Assembly: GCF_000236035.1 (NCBI RefSeq)
Contig: NZ_JH393257.1
Coordinates: 257,087-321,086, forward strand
Origin: Vreelandella boliviensis LC1
GTDB taxonomy: Bacteria > Pseudomonadota > Gammaproteobacteria > Pseudomonadales > Halomonadaceae
Direction of reading: 5' to 3'
Length of the DNA: 64,000 bases
Position numbers and translations under genes: made by a program. Shown one piece after another: positions 56,010 to 64,000 of the stretch (position 1 is its first letter; the number at the start of each line of letters is the position of its first letter). Below the pieces are notes generated by a model. It made no database searches. It was not told where the DNA came from and saw only the letters and a list, made by a program, of their open reading frames with translations.

Positions 56010-56207
56010 ATGAACTGGGATCAAATTGAAGGCAAATGGAAAGAAATGAAGGGTAAGGCCCGATCTAGCTGGGGCGAGATTACTGACGATGAATTGGATC
56101 AGATCGGCGGTAAGAAAGATCAGCTAATAGGCAAGATTCAGCAGAAGTACGGTCTCGAACGCGAAGAAGCAGAGCGTCAAGCCGACGACTGGGCTGATAA
56201 GCAGTAA
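56010..56207 (+). CDS. CsbD-family protein, YjbJ-like
   Basis: 65 residues: MNWDQIEGKWKEMKGKARSS, then a helix with DDELDQIGGKKDQLIGKIQQ and KYGLEREEAERQADDWADKQ. This is the classic YjbJ/CsbD pattern (NWDxIEGxWKQxKGKxxxxWGxLTDDxLDxIxGxRDxLxGKIQxxYG). A small stress-induced soluble protein of unknown biochemistry. AAGGAG lies before the ATG. It precedes a PRC-barrel gene, a pairing suggesting a shared stress response. Confidence 0.92.
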   Translation: MNWDQIEGKWKEMKGKARSSWGEITDDELDQIGGKKDQLIGKIQQKYGLEREEAERQADDWADKQ

Positions 56208-56329
56208 CCCTTTTACTGCACCTTCAGTACTCTATTTCCAGTACTCTATTTCTGTTTTAAGTAGGTCGGCTTTTTTAGCAACATTCGGTAAGCGACCTAC
56301 CACCTACCGTAGCCACATGGAGAGATGCT

Positions 56330-56818
56330 ATGCGTAAGACAATCCTGACAACCGCGATCGGTACTGCCCTACTGGGAACCTTTGCTATGGGTGCTCATGC
56401 CTCCAACGGGCCCCAGGGCATGTACTCTGCAGAAGACATTCTTGATGCCGAGGTCTATTTTGCTGGCGGTTCCGGTGAAGAGATTGGCGAAGTTGATGAC
56501 ATCCTGTTTGATGAAGAGATGCGAATCACTGCGCTGGTCATTGAGAGCGGTTCAGTACTCGGCTTAGGTGGTCGCGAAATCGTTGTGGGTACCGATTACT
56601 TCACCCTCGAAACCGACACAGAAGATGATGGTGATACCGAACACCGCATCATGGTCGAAGCCAGCCAGGAAGAGGTAGAAGCCTTTCCTGCTTATAATAA
56701 CGAGTGGTGGGAACAGACCAAAGCTAACGCTCGAGACGCTTGGCAAACGACCCGAGAGGGCGCTGAAAGCGCTTGGCAACGTACCCGTGAAGCGTTAGAT
56801 ATCGATGATAATGGCTAA
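56330..56818 (+). CDS. Exported PRC-barrel protein
   Basis: 162 residues. Signal peptide to about residue 24 (MRKTILTTAIGTALLGTFAM, GAHA/S). PRC-barrel-like beta domain at about 33-110 (ILDAEVYFAGGSGEEIGEVD, ITALVIESGSVLGLGGREIV). The last 45 residues are helical with repeated WxxTxxxAxxAW (WEQTKANARDAWQTTREGAE). Periplasmic; function unknown. GGAGAG precedes the ATG. Halophile-like acidic composition. Confidence 0.85.
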   Translation: MRKTILTTAIGTALLGTFAMGAHASNGPQGMYSAEDILDAEVYFAGGSGEEIGEVDDILFDEEMRITALVIESGSVLGLGGREIVVGTDYFTLETDTEDDGDTEHRIMVEASQEEVEAFPAYNNEWWEQTKANARDAWQTTREGAESAWQRTREALDIDDNG

Positions 56819-56875
56819 CGATTACTAGCTGTGTTTAGCCGTATCGCAACGCTAGCAACAGAATCGTAACGCTAG

Positions 56876-56905
56876 AAAAGGGCCGCCCAATTGGGCGGCC
56901 CTTTT
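56876..56905. terminator. Bidirectional terminator
   Basis: AAAAGGGCCGCCCAA directly followed by TTGGGCGGCCCTTTT is a perfect 30-bp palindrome, between the convergent PRC-barrel and GST genes. Confidence 0.9.
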
Positions 56906-56926
56906 GATGCCTGCCTAAGTAAGTGA

Positions 56927-57919
56927 TTAACGGCGGCGCACACCTTTGCCAGGCAAACGCTCCCGGTCGTGATGCTGCTGGAAATCAAGCAGCGGACCGG
57001 CAGGCACAATCCGGGTAGGGTTAATCGTGTCGTGGCTATAATAGTAGTGGCGCTTGATGTGATCCATATTGACGGTCTCAGCCACCCCCGGCCACTGGTA
57101 GATCTCCCTCACGTAATTGGAAAGGTTGGGATAATCCTCAATGCGCTTAAGATTGCATTTGAAGTGGCCGTAGTAAACCGCGTCGAAACGTATCAGGGTG
57201 GTAAACAGGCGAATGTCTGCCTCGGTCAACCACTCCCCTGCCAAGTAACGCTGCTCGCTTAAACGGGCTTCCATGCGGTCGAGGGCGTCAAACAATGCCT
57301 TCACATGCTTCTCATAAACCGCCTGCTCGGTGGCAAAGCCTGATTTATAGACACCATTATTAATGTGATCGTAGATATCGGCGTTGACGTCATCGATGAC
57401 GCCACGCAGGTCTTGCGGGTAAAAATCCAAGTCGTTGCCGGTCAACTCATCAAACGCATGGTTAAACATACGCAGCAGATCCGCGGACTCATTATTAATA
57501 ATAGCGTTGCGCTGCTTGTCCCATAGCACGGGCACGGTGACACGACCTGTATAGCTTGGGTCGGTCATGGTATACAACTGATGGTGAAGGTCGACGCCAT
57601 TAATGGGGTCGCCACTGGCGCCTTCGTCCTGGCGGTAGGTCCAGCCTTGGTCGAGCATTAAGGGGCTAACATGGGACGTGCCGATCAACGGCTCCAGCCC
57701 TTTCAACTTACGCATAATCAATGTGCGATGCGCCCAGGGGCAGGCTAACGATACATATAAATGATAGCGCTCTTGTTCCGCGGGGTAGCAATCACCGTCT
57801 GTTTCCGGCTGGTCGCCCACCCAATCGCGCAACTGGGCTGACTCGCGTACAAATTCACCACCATGTTTTTTGGTGTCATACCACTGATCTTGCCATTTGC
57901 CGTTTACAAGCAGTCCCAT
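56927..57919 (-). CDS. yqjG: Glutathionyl-hydroquinone reductase (YqjG/ECM4-type GST)
   Basis: 330 residues (E. coli YqjG 328). Xi-class GST reducing glutathionyl-hydroquinones. The catalytic Cys60 is in VSLACPWAHRTLIMRKLKGL. VPVLWDKQRNAIINNESADL carries the GSH-binding cis-Pro and the ES pair, and the C-terminal helical domain has EWLTEADIRLFTTLIRFDAV with YYGHFKCN. Protects quinone pools from adduct formation. Divergent from an apparently unrelated LysR gene 200 bp away, which is convergent in orientation. Confidence 0.93.
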   Translation of the reverse strand: MGLLVNGKWQDQWYDTKKHGGEFVRESAQLRDWVGDQPETDGDCYPAEQERYHLYVSLACPWAHRTLIMRKLKGLEPLIGTSHVSPLMLDQGWTYRQDEGASGDPINGVDLHHQLYTMTDPSYTGRVTVPVLWDKQRNAIINNESADLLRMFNHAFDELTGNDLDFYPQDLRGVIDDVNADIYDHINNGVYKSGFATEQAVYEKHVKALFDALDRMEARLSEQRYLAGEWLTEADIRLFTTLIRFDAVYYGHFKCNLKRIEDYPNLSNYVREIYQWPGVAETVNMDHIKRHYYYSHDTINPTRIVPAGPLLDFQQHHDRERLPGKGVRRR

Positions 57920-58137
57920 CGGGCGTCTCCTGAAAAGTCTTTTGGGGTCTTAGGGCCCGTTTTTACCCGCGGCGGCGTTAGTCGTCGTTCATTTGGAATA
58001 ACCAAACATCTCTCCTCCTACCTTGCCGCAAATAAAAACGGGCTCCAGCGCGGCCGTGAGTGAAACGTCAACAGGCCCTAGCTATAGCGTTACTTTTTTC
58101 AGCATACGCCCGCTTCAAGGAGGCTCAAGCGGATGTT

Positions 58138-59061
58138 TTACGGCCTTTCATTCGAGTCAGTCGAATCATGCAGCGCACACTCGCTTACCACAGCTTGTTT
58201 CAGCGCGGCTGCCATCGCATGAGCCGCAGGCCCTGCCCGATCCCGGTCGCGAAAAATCATCTGAATCGGCACTTCGCGAATACCGCCCGCGGGTAATGGC
58301 AGCGGTTTTAATTGACCGCTCTTTAACTCATCAGAAATACGTGTCTCCGGCATCCAGGCAAAGCCCAGGCCACGCCTTAGCATATCGAGAGAGGTGTTTA
58401 GGTGGCTGACAGTCCAGCGCTGTTCAGCTTTCAACCAGCCAGCGTTGGTTGATTGGCGCAGTGCTGAATCACGCACCACCAACTGCCGATGCTGGGCCAA
58501 GTCGCGCAGATCCAACGAGCGACCTAACTGATGCAGCGCATGTTGGGGATGCGCCACCGCAACAAAACGAACTGCTACCAGCGGTTCGCCCAAGAAGCCC
58601 TGCGCCTCAATGCCGGAGACCACTAAGTCTGCGCGGCCATCGTAGAGCATTTCAATGCCGCCATTGAGTACGCTCTCGTGTAACTGAACGCGCACCTGGG
58701 GATACGTTTCAGAGAAGCGTTCTAACGCTTTGGCTTGAGCGGCGGCAGGAAATACCTGATCGATTGCCACCACCACTTCCGCTTCTAAACCAGCCGCTAA
58801 CCGGGTGGCGACGTCCTCAAGTGAAGCCGCACTCTCTATTAATTGACGTGCACGCCGAAGCAGCAGCTCTCCAGCTTCGGTTAACCGCACTTGTCGGCCA
58901 ATAGGCTCCAGCACCTGGACGCCTAACTGCTCTTCTAATTTATGAACGGCATGATTCAGCGTGGAAGGACTTTTATGTACAGCTTCTGCCGCACGCGCAA
59001 ATCCACCGTGGTCAACCACGGCGGCCAACATTTGCCATTGTGAAAGTGTTACCCGGGACAT
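58138..59061 (-). CDS. LysR-family transcriptional regulator
   Basis: 307 residues from ATG 59061 (MSRVTLSQWQMLAAVVDHGG), preceded by GAGGAAA. HTH at about 20-42 (FARAAEAVHKSPSTLNHAVH); effector domain from 92. A longer in-frame start at 59172 would run through 14-bp direct repeats and was rejected. Members with the LSQWQMLxAVVDHGGFAxAAE opening are frequent in halophilic and marine bacteria; the ligand is unknown. No obvious regulated neighbour: upstream lies AT-rich DNA and an M23 peptidase. Confidence 0.9.
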   Translation of the reverse strand: MSRVTLSQWQMLAAVVDHGGFARAAEAVHKSPSTLNHAVHKLEEQLGVQVLEPIGRQVRLTEAGELLLRRARQLIESAASLEDVATRLAAGLEAEVVVAIDQVFPAAAQAKALERFSETYPQVRVQLHESVLNGGIEMLYDGRADLVVSGIEAQGFLGEPLVAVRFVAVAHPQHALHQLGRSLDLRDLAQHRQLVVRDSALRQSTNAGWLKAEQRWTVSHLNTSLDMLRRGLGFAWMPETRISDELKSGQLKPLPLPAGGIREVPIQMIFRDRDRAGPAAHAMAAALKQAVVSECALHDSTDSNERP

Positions 59062-59102
59062 TTCGATTTCCTCAACGCAATACAGCGAAATAATGCGCTT
59101 AA

Positions 59103-59144
59103 TGTTCGAAAAACTTGTGTTCGAAAACATGTGTTCGAAAACAT
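59103..59144. repeat. Direct repeats containing TTCGAA upstream of the LysR gene
   Basis: GTGTTCGAAAACAT occurs twice in exact tandem (59117-59130, 59131-59144) with a degenerate third copy (TGTTCGAAAAACT, 59103-59115). Each contains the palindrome TTCGAA at 14-bp spacing. The position 40-85 bp before the start codon suggests an autoregulatory site. Confidence 0.75.
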
Positions 59145-59221
59145 GGCTAGAATGCCAGGAAACAGCCAACACTTCCGCTCCTGCTTGTAAAATGGCTGAG
59201 AATATTCGCTAGCGGCAGGCA

Positions 59222-59521
59222 AAAAATGCTCAGCGCCTAGCGAGCAACCAAACGCTCCACATTTGTTATATTTGGACTTTAAAAACTTTATTTTTGTCTA
59301 TGGTTAACTCAGGTTATTTATTAAGCACACTTTATTGGTTACATTTGTTAGCAAACGGTGTTTATAAATAGTAATCTTTGTCTATTATTGTCATATTTGT
59401 ATTAAATTACATTTTATGTATAGACATACAGTCTATCCTCTCATGCTTTCATGGGGTATGGTTTACGGGTTTATTCACTTTATAGTTATTTTTAATCACG
59501 AACTCGGCGGTCCATTTTCCC
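59222..59521. other. AT-rich upstream region of the M23 peptidase gene
   Basis: 300 bp with strikingly lower GC than the flanks. TTTGTCTAT occurs twice (near 59294 and 59376) and ACATTTGTTA twice (about 59261 and 59340). No protein-like frame. Probably promoter/UP-element or nucleoid-protein (H-NS/MvaT) binding DNA. Confidence 0.5.
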
Positions 59522-61243
59522 ATGTTGCGAATCCTTCATTCGCTGCCCCGCACGCATAAATTATTACTGTTACCCGTGGCTACAATGGTCACTGTGCTGG
59601 GCACACAAAAATTATTGACGACATACCAAGATTTAAATCAACTACATACACCACTCGAAAGCGTGCTGGTACCACTTCCAAGCGACTCTACTCCGGGCGT
59701 TCCTTCCCTACGTCAAGAACGGACCCCCGTGGCAGATGCGATCGACCGCGCCTCACGCGCCCTCGACGCCACCCGCGAAAATATTCCTCTCAGTGAACTC
59801 ACAGTAACCGAGATCATTGACCTTGACGTGATTGCCAGCGCAGAAGCCGGTATGGCGAATCAATCAGCCCTAGGTAGTGATGTCACGGTGCTGAATGCCG
59901 CATCACTCAATGCACCAATGATTAATACTCCAGCACTGGGCAGCGGTGCCCTTGATGATGGCGCGCTGCATATGGCGATTGTGCTGGGCACGCTGACCAG
60001 CGGAATGCTGGATGCAGATAACAGCTCCTCTGTTGAGCTAGCCGACGCCACCTCTTATGAAGACTACGGCGTTGAGCTATTTGACGATATCTCGTTCCTG
60101 GACTTAGAACTGGCGGCAGAAGAACCGTTCGTGCCTAAATGGAAAACACACATTGTTGAATCCGGCGAAACTTTTGCCGTACTGGCACAGAATGAACTAG
60201 GCCTTGGCTACAGTGAAGTGATGGCCCTGCTTGAGGATTTACCCGATCAGCGCATGCTAACGAATTGGCGCGCCGGCCACAGCTTTGATTATCAGTTGGA
60301 TGAAGATGGGCGTTTGTTATCACTTCGCATGATGAAAAATACCCGTGATGGCATATTGCTGGAGCAAGATGCAGACCACTTTGCCATCACCACTATTGAA
60401 CGCCAGGGCGAACCTGTTCAGCGCCTCTATGCAGGTAGCGTCAGCGGTAGTTTTGCGCGTTCGGCCCAAGCGACCGGCTTGAACAGCGGCTCGGTAACAG
60501 AACTGACAAAGCTGCTTGAGAAGAAACTCGATTTTCGGCGTGACAGCCGCCGCGGCGACCGTTTTCAGGTGCTGGTTGAGTCCGACATGATCGATGGGGA
60601 AACGCTTGATTCTCGCGTATTAGCGGTTCATTACGATGGCGAACGCATGGACTTAACCGTTGTTCGTAATGCCAGCGACGATAATTTCTATACGCCTGAG
60701 GGCGGCAGCTTGGATCCTGCCTTTGCCCGCCACCCGTTTGATGGCAGCTATCGGTTAAGCTCCAGCTTCAATCCGCGGCGCAAGCACCCGGTCACTGGCC
60801 GTATTAGCCCCCATAACGGCACTGACTTTGCCATGCCGATTGGCACACCGGTAACGGCTCCCGCTAATGGTGTCGTTGAGCGCGTGAGTAACCATCACGC
60901 TGCAGGACGCTATATTGTCGTCCGTCACGACAATGGCTACCGGACGCGCTACCTGCACCTCTCACGCCCGCTGGTCAAGCAAGGTGAACGCGTAACGATG
61001 GGCGAGCGTATTGCACTGTCAGGCAATACAGGTCGTAGCACCGGCCCTCACCTGCACTATGAAGTCATCGTCAACAACTCGCCGGTGAATGCGATGACCG
61101 TTCCCCTACCCGAAAACACTAGTTTGAGCGGCGACACGCTTATTGCCTTCCAAAACCAGGCTGCGCCAATGTTAGCTGCGCTGGAAAGCGGCGAAACCGG
61201 GCCGGTTAGCGTGGCTAACTATCAGCAGGAAAGCGACGACTAG
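59522..61243 (+). CDS. M23-family murein metallopeptidase with OapA/LysM-like domain
   Basis: 573 residues. One N-terminal membrane anchor (about 13-33, LLLLPVATMVTVLGTQKLL), a low-complexity linker, an OapA/LysM-like peptidoglycan-binding domain (HIVESGETFAVLAQNELGLG), and a C-terminal lysostaphin-type M23 domain (GRISPHNGTDFAMPIGTPV with H-x3-D, LHYEV with the HxH). Resembles MepM/YebA-type endopeptidases that cut D,D-crosslinks. Followed by a terminator. Confidence 0.9.
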   Translation: MLRILHSLPRTHKLLLLPVATMVTVLGTQKLLTTYQDLNQLHTPLESVLVPLPSDSTPGVPSLRQERTPVADAIDRASRALDATRENIPLSELTVTEIIDLDVIASAEAGMANQSALGSDVTVLNAASLNAPMINTPALGSGALDDGALHMAIVLGTLTSGMLDADNSSSVELADATSYEDYGVELFDDISFLDLELAAEEPFVPKWKTHIVESGETFAVLAQNELGLGYSEVMALLEDLPDQRMLTNWRAGHSFDYQLDEDGRLLSLRMMKNTRDGILLEQDADHFAITTIERQGEPVQRLYAGSVSGSFARSAQATGLNSGSVTELTKLLEKKLDFRRDSRRGDRFQVLVESDMIDGETLDSRVLAVHYDGERMDLTVVRNASDDNFYTPEGGSLDPAFARHPFDGSYRLSSSFNPRRKHPVTGRISPHNGTDFAMPIGTPVTAPANGVVERVSNHHAAGRYIVVRHDNGYRTRYLHLSRPLVKQGERVTMGERIALSGNTGRSTGPHLHYEVIVNNSPVNAMTVPLPENTSLSGDTLIAFQNQAAPMLAALESGETGPVSVANYQQESDD

Positions 61244-61272
61244 CACTTCGCTACCCAATAACGAATGCCTAT

Positions 61273-61310
61273 ACGTAAAACACCGCCTTCAACTAGGCGG
61301 TGTTTTACGT
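61273..61310. terminator. Bidirectional terminator
   Basis: ACGTAAAACACCGCCT and AGGCGGTGTTTTACGT form a perfect 16-bp stem with loop TCAACT, between the convergent peptidase and transpeptidase genes. Confidence 0.9.
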
Positions 61311-61340
61311 TGGCGTGCATTATTCTACAAATACTCAACC

Positions 61341-62978
61341 TTACACTGGGCGCTGCAATGCAGCCAGTAGCGACGCATCGCGACGATAGATGTCAGGCCT
61401 AAACTCCACCTCGCCTTCGGCATTCGGCCACGCGGTTAAATAGTGCAGTGCAATGGGAATACGCTGGGGCAAACTCACATTGCGATCGCTACCGCCATTT
61501 AACAGCGTACTCATCTGGTAACGACTGCCGGTGTCTTGCAGCAGCATTTGCGCTAGCTCAGCCACGCCTTCAACCCGAATACAGCCTGAACTGAGTGCAC
61601 GCTGTTCACGCTGGAATAAACCCCTTGCGGGGGTGTCATGCAAATAGATCATATCATCGTTGGGAAACCGAACCACGACGCGACCTAGCGGGTTACCCGC
61701 GCCCGCCACTTGACGCAACATAACGCCGCCGGGGCGCTGCCAATCAATCTCCTCTGCAACGAGAGGCTCACCCATGGGGCTAATCACCTGGATGTTTTTA
61801 CGCGCTAAGTAATCGATATCGGCACGCACCTGGGGCAATACATCCTCGCGCATAATCGTCGGTGGGATCGTCCAGGAAGGGTTAATGGTTAAATGGCTGA
61901 TCGTGGAGTGGATAATCGGCGTTTCGCGATGCGGTGTTCCTACCACCACCCGGGCATCCCAGTGCTGGCCGTTCGGGCGCACGTAATGCATCCGGTAGCC
62001 TGCAATATCGACCCATACCCTTGGCTCAGCTGACTGCATCGGACGGATCCACCGCGCGCGCTCTAAATTGACCCGCAGTTGATCGATTCGTGACGCCACC
62101 GAAGTATTCAATGCCAGACGAGTTTGTTCACCCACCACGCCATCTTCCTGCAGCAAATGGCGGCGCTGAAAACGCCTCACAGCAGCTTCTAGCGGTGCAT
62201 CAAAGGTGCGCCTATTAGACGCCACCTGCACCCCAATCATTGGATAAGCACTGCTGTCAGCCACCTGCAAATCAGCCTCTCCCCACAGCGCTAAACGTTG
62301 ACGCAGCACATTAACACCGTCAGCTTCGTCCCCTGGCCTAAGCGACTCATCCCGCGCGGCTAAATAGGGCACGCTGCCTAAGCTAGCCAACTGATAATGC
62401 TGCTTCAGGGCGTCGCGCAACTGCTGATATTCGGCTGATGAGGGCCGGGCCAGCGCGATGGCGTTATCAAGCGTACGATCATCGACGGCATGCACAACGC
62501 GCACAAGCGAGTAACCACGTTCAGGGCGCGGCACATCCCACTGGGGCTCGACATCACGCGGGTTCACTTTGCCGCGCTCTAAATGATCCAACGCTAGCAG
62601 CAGCGATGCAGTCGCTTTAATATCAAACGACGCCTGAGCGACTTCACCACCTGCCTGACTACGCTGAAACTCATTGAGCAGCGTGTCAGCGTGGTAATCT
62701 TCGGGTACTAAGCCGTCGGTTTCCAAGCTATTTAGTGCAGCGACTAATGATTCAACCGTCCTCGCTGACTGCCAGGCGGGCTGACCATCGCGCAGCTGAT
62801 AAAACTCTGCAACGGTGGGTAGCCGGTGCGCTTCCACAGTGCTTAATTGTTGGGCTATTGCCTGTTGTAACGGTGCTGAATCCGCATACACATTGCTGAT
62901 GCCTAAAGGGCTGTGGGTAAGCGTTAGACATAGAGCGATCCCTATCGTCCATCGTCTTAGTGACTGTATCTCTTTCAT
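61341..62978 (-). CDS. L,D-transpeptidase, LdtD/YcbB-like
   Basis: 545 residues. Signal peptide (about 1-32), an N-terminal LdtD-type domain (WQSARTVESLVAALNSLETD), a peptidoglycan-binding domain (FQRRHLLQEDGVVGEQTRLA), and a C-terminal YkuD domain with YLHDTPARGLFQREQRALSS and Cys466 in GCIRVEG (SSGCIRV motif). Makes 3-3 crosslinks in murein, as E. coli LdtD. Divergent from the gene at 63084. Confidence 0.93.
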   Translation of the reverse strand: MKEIQSLRRWTIGIALCLTLTHSPLGISNVYADSAPLQQAIAQQLSTVEAHRLPTVAEFYQLRDGQPAWQSARTVESLVAALNSLETDGLVPEDYHADTLLNEFQRSQAGGEVAQASFDIKATASLLLALDHLERGKVNPRDVEPQWDVPRPERGYSLVRVVHAVDDRTLDNAIALARPSSAEYQQLRDALKQHYQLASLGSVPYLAARDESLRPGDEADGVNVLRQRLALWGEADLQVADSSAYPMIGVQVASNRRTFDAPLEAAVRRFQRRHLLQEDGVVGEQTRLALNTSVASRIDQLRVNLERARWIRPMQSAEPRVWVDIAGYRMHYVRPNGQHWDARVVVGTPHRETPIIHSTISHLTINPSWTIPPTIMREDVLPQVRADIDYLARKNIQVISPMGEPLVAEEIDWQRPGGVMLRQVAGAGNPLGRVVVRFPNDDMIYLHDTPARGLFQREQRALSSGCIRVEGVAELAQMLLQDTGSRYQMSTLLNGGSDRNVSLPQRIPIALHYLTAWPNAEGEVEFRPDIYRRDASLLAALQRPV

Positions 62979-63083
62979 CGCCCTCTCCTTGCGTTACTAT
63001 AGACTTCTACACCGCCGACCTTCTTTTTTATCTTAGTCGGCTACCCATCATCATGATTGATATTACTAACGGGATCGATTTAT

Positions 63084-63806
63084 ATGGCGCTTCGTCCACA
63101 TCTTGTCACGTTACTGTTTTCATTGCCTTTAGCATTATTTACATTACCGCTACACGCCGCCAGCTTCTTCGCCCAAGTTGCTTCAACTCCCCCCGCAGGC
63201 ATACTACCTTTACACCACCAACTGCAGCAGCTAGCACCCCAGGCATCGCCCGCCGCACTGCGTTTGGCCGCTCAAGCCCTTAATTGCGCCGAACCGGATG
63301 CCGAGCGCCTAGCGGTGATCGATTACTCCCTGCCATCTACAGAGCCCCGCCTGTGGGTATTTGATTTGCGCCAGCATAAATTGCTTTTCGAAGAGCTTGT
63401 CTCTCACGGACAAGGTTCCGGCGACGCCCAAGCAGAGACGTTTTCCAATACCCCCGACAGCCATCAGTCCAGCATTGGCTTATTTCGCACCATGAACAGC
63501 TATTATGGCCGCAACGGCTATTCGCTACGCCTAGAGGGCCTTGAACCCAACGTCAACGACTTGGCGTTTGAGCGCGCTATTGTGATCCACGGCGCTGACT
63601 ATGTAAGCGACGCGTTCATCACCCAAACAGGAAGACTCGGACGCAGTCATGGATGTCCGGCGGTAAGTGAAGACGTTACTTACCCGCTGATCGACAGCCT
63701 AAAAGAGGATCAGTATGTCTTCGCTTATTATCCCGATGCCGAGTGGCTTGCCACCTCAGCATTTCTAGGCTGCACAGCGGACGCCGCACAGCTTGCCCAG
63801 CGCTAA
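63084..63806 (+). CDS. Murein L,D-transpeptidase catalytic-domain-family protein
   Basis: 240 residues from ATG 63084. Signal peptide to about residue 26 (LPLALFTLPLHAA). Catalytic-domain features typical of the PF13645 family: VIDYSLPSTEPRLWVFDLRQ, LVSHGQGSG, SSIGLFRT, AIVIHGADYVSD and the active-site block RSHGCPAVSED (His189, Cys191). An upstream in-frame TTG at 63057 is not needed. Third cell-wall gene in a row, divergent from the LdtD-like gene. Confidence 0.88.
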   Translation: MALRPHLVTLLFSLPLALFTLPLHAASFFAQVASTPPAGILPLHHQLQQLAPQASPAALRLAAQALNCAEPDAERLAVIDYSLPSTEPRLWVFDLRQHKLLFEELVSHGQGSGDAQAETFSNTPDSHQSSIGLFRTMNSYYGRNGYSLRLEGLEPNVNDLAFERAIVIHGADYVSDAFITQTGRLGRSHGCPAVSEDVTYPLIDSLKEDQYVFAYYPDAEWLATSAFLGCTADAAQLAQR

Positions 63807-64000
63807 TTTCGGGACTTTTAGTCAAGGTGAGCGTTAACAATCTCAGTCTCGCAGCTAGTCAGTGGCTCAATTTCATCATTTACGGCAACTAAATCAGGCG
63901 TTCGGAGGAACCTTCTGCAATACTTTGTGACAAATTAACACAAGGTATTGCTATTTGCCGTAGGTGCCTCTGCCATGTTCACCTTTATGCACCCGTATCA
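63807..64000. other. Window end without recognisable gene
   Basis: 194 bp after the last gene. No convincing frame; it may contain the promoter of a gene outside the window. Confidence 0.4.

Overview
The window looks like chromosome of a moderately halophilic gammaproteobacterium of the Halomonadaceae (Halomonas/Vreelandella type). This is inferred from gene content and moderately high GC: a long class II IlvC with divergent IlvY, a cyoABCDE quinol oxidase, an ackA-pta pair, a deo operon with Tsx and NupC, and several Halomonas-style orphan membrane proteins. No rRNA, tRNA, CRISPR array, phage module or integrase was seen.

Layout. 1-4.3 kb: ilvY/ilvC and the double ABC ATPase gene modF. 4.3-9.2 kb: a degraded accessory region. 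It holds a 56-residue orphan gene, pieces of at least five broken genes (PTPase-like, LysR tail, monooxygenase-like, SagB-type nitroreductase, serine/threonine dehydratase), a 175-bp MITE-like element, several strong hairpins and one complete IS3-family element (6296-7529) flanked by 4-bp repeats inside the nitroreductase. 9.2-14.6 kb: more flexible genes, namely two GNAT acetyltransferases, a YeaE-like aldo/keto reductase, a complete yefM-yoeB toxin-antitoxin operon with its operator, a frameshifted outer-membrane barrel gene and an AT-rich orphan trypsin-like protease. 14.6-17.6 kb: a TPP riboswitch controlling tenA-thiC. 17.8-26.2 kb: an unknown lipoprotein, a zinc alcohol dehydrogenase, a DASS anion transporter, a CsbD protein, an HlyD/DUF2955-type efflux pair with a 24-bp tandem repeat at the start of the second gene, and an EamA exporter.

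26.3-34.7 kb: ackA-pta (overflow acetate metabolism) converges with cyoABCDE (cytochrome bo3 oxidase plus heme O synthase) on a shared terminator. 35.0-43.1 kb: a nucleoside salvage locus. A divergent deoR faces tsx-nupC-deoCABD-cdd, and the intergenic region has a near-consensus DeoR operator. Nucleosides enter by Tsx and NupC. Cdd deaminates cytidine, DeoA and DeoD phosphorolyse nucleosides, DeoB makes (deoxy)ribose 5-phosphate, and DeoC feeds acetaldehyde and glyceraldehyde 3-phosphate to central metabolism.

43.2-53.7 kb: a CBS/BON protein, an unknown membrane protein, two J-domain-related genes, a large MscS-type channel, an amidoligase + C26-type amidotransferase pair (the best candidate for poorly described chemistry), thiol peroxidase, a second amidotransferase and endonuclease V. 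53.7-64 kb: a DeaD-like helicase, a CsbD protein, a PRC-barrel protein, a glutathionyl-hydroquinone reductase, a LysR regulator with 14-bp repeats in its promoter region, and a cell-wall trio (M23 peptidase, LdtD-like transpeptidase, second L,D-transpeptidase-family protein).

All identifications come from reading translated sequence and motifs; no database search was run.
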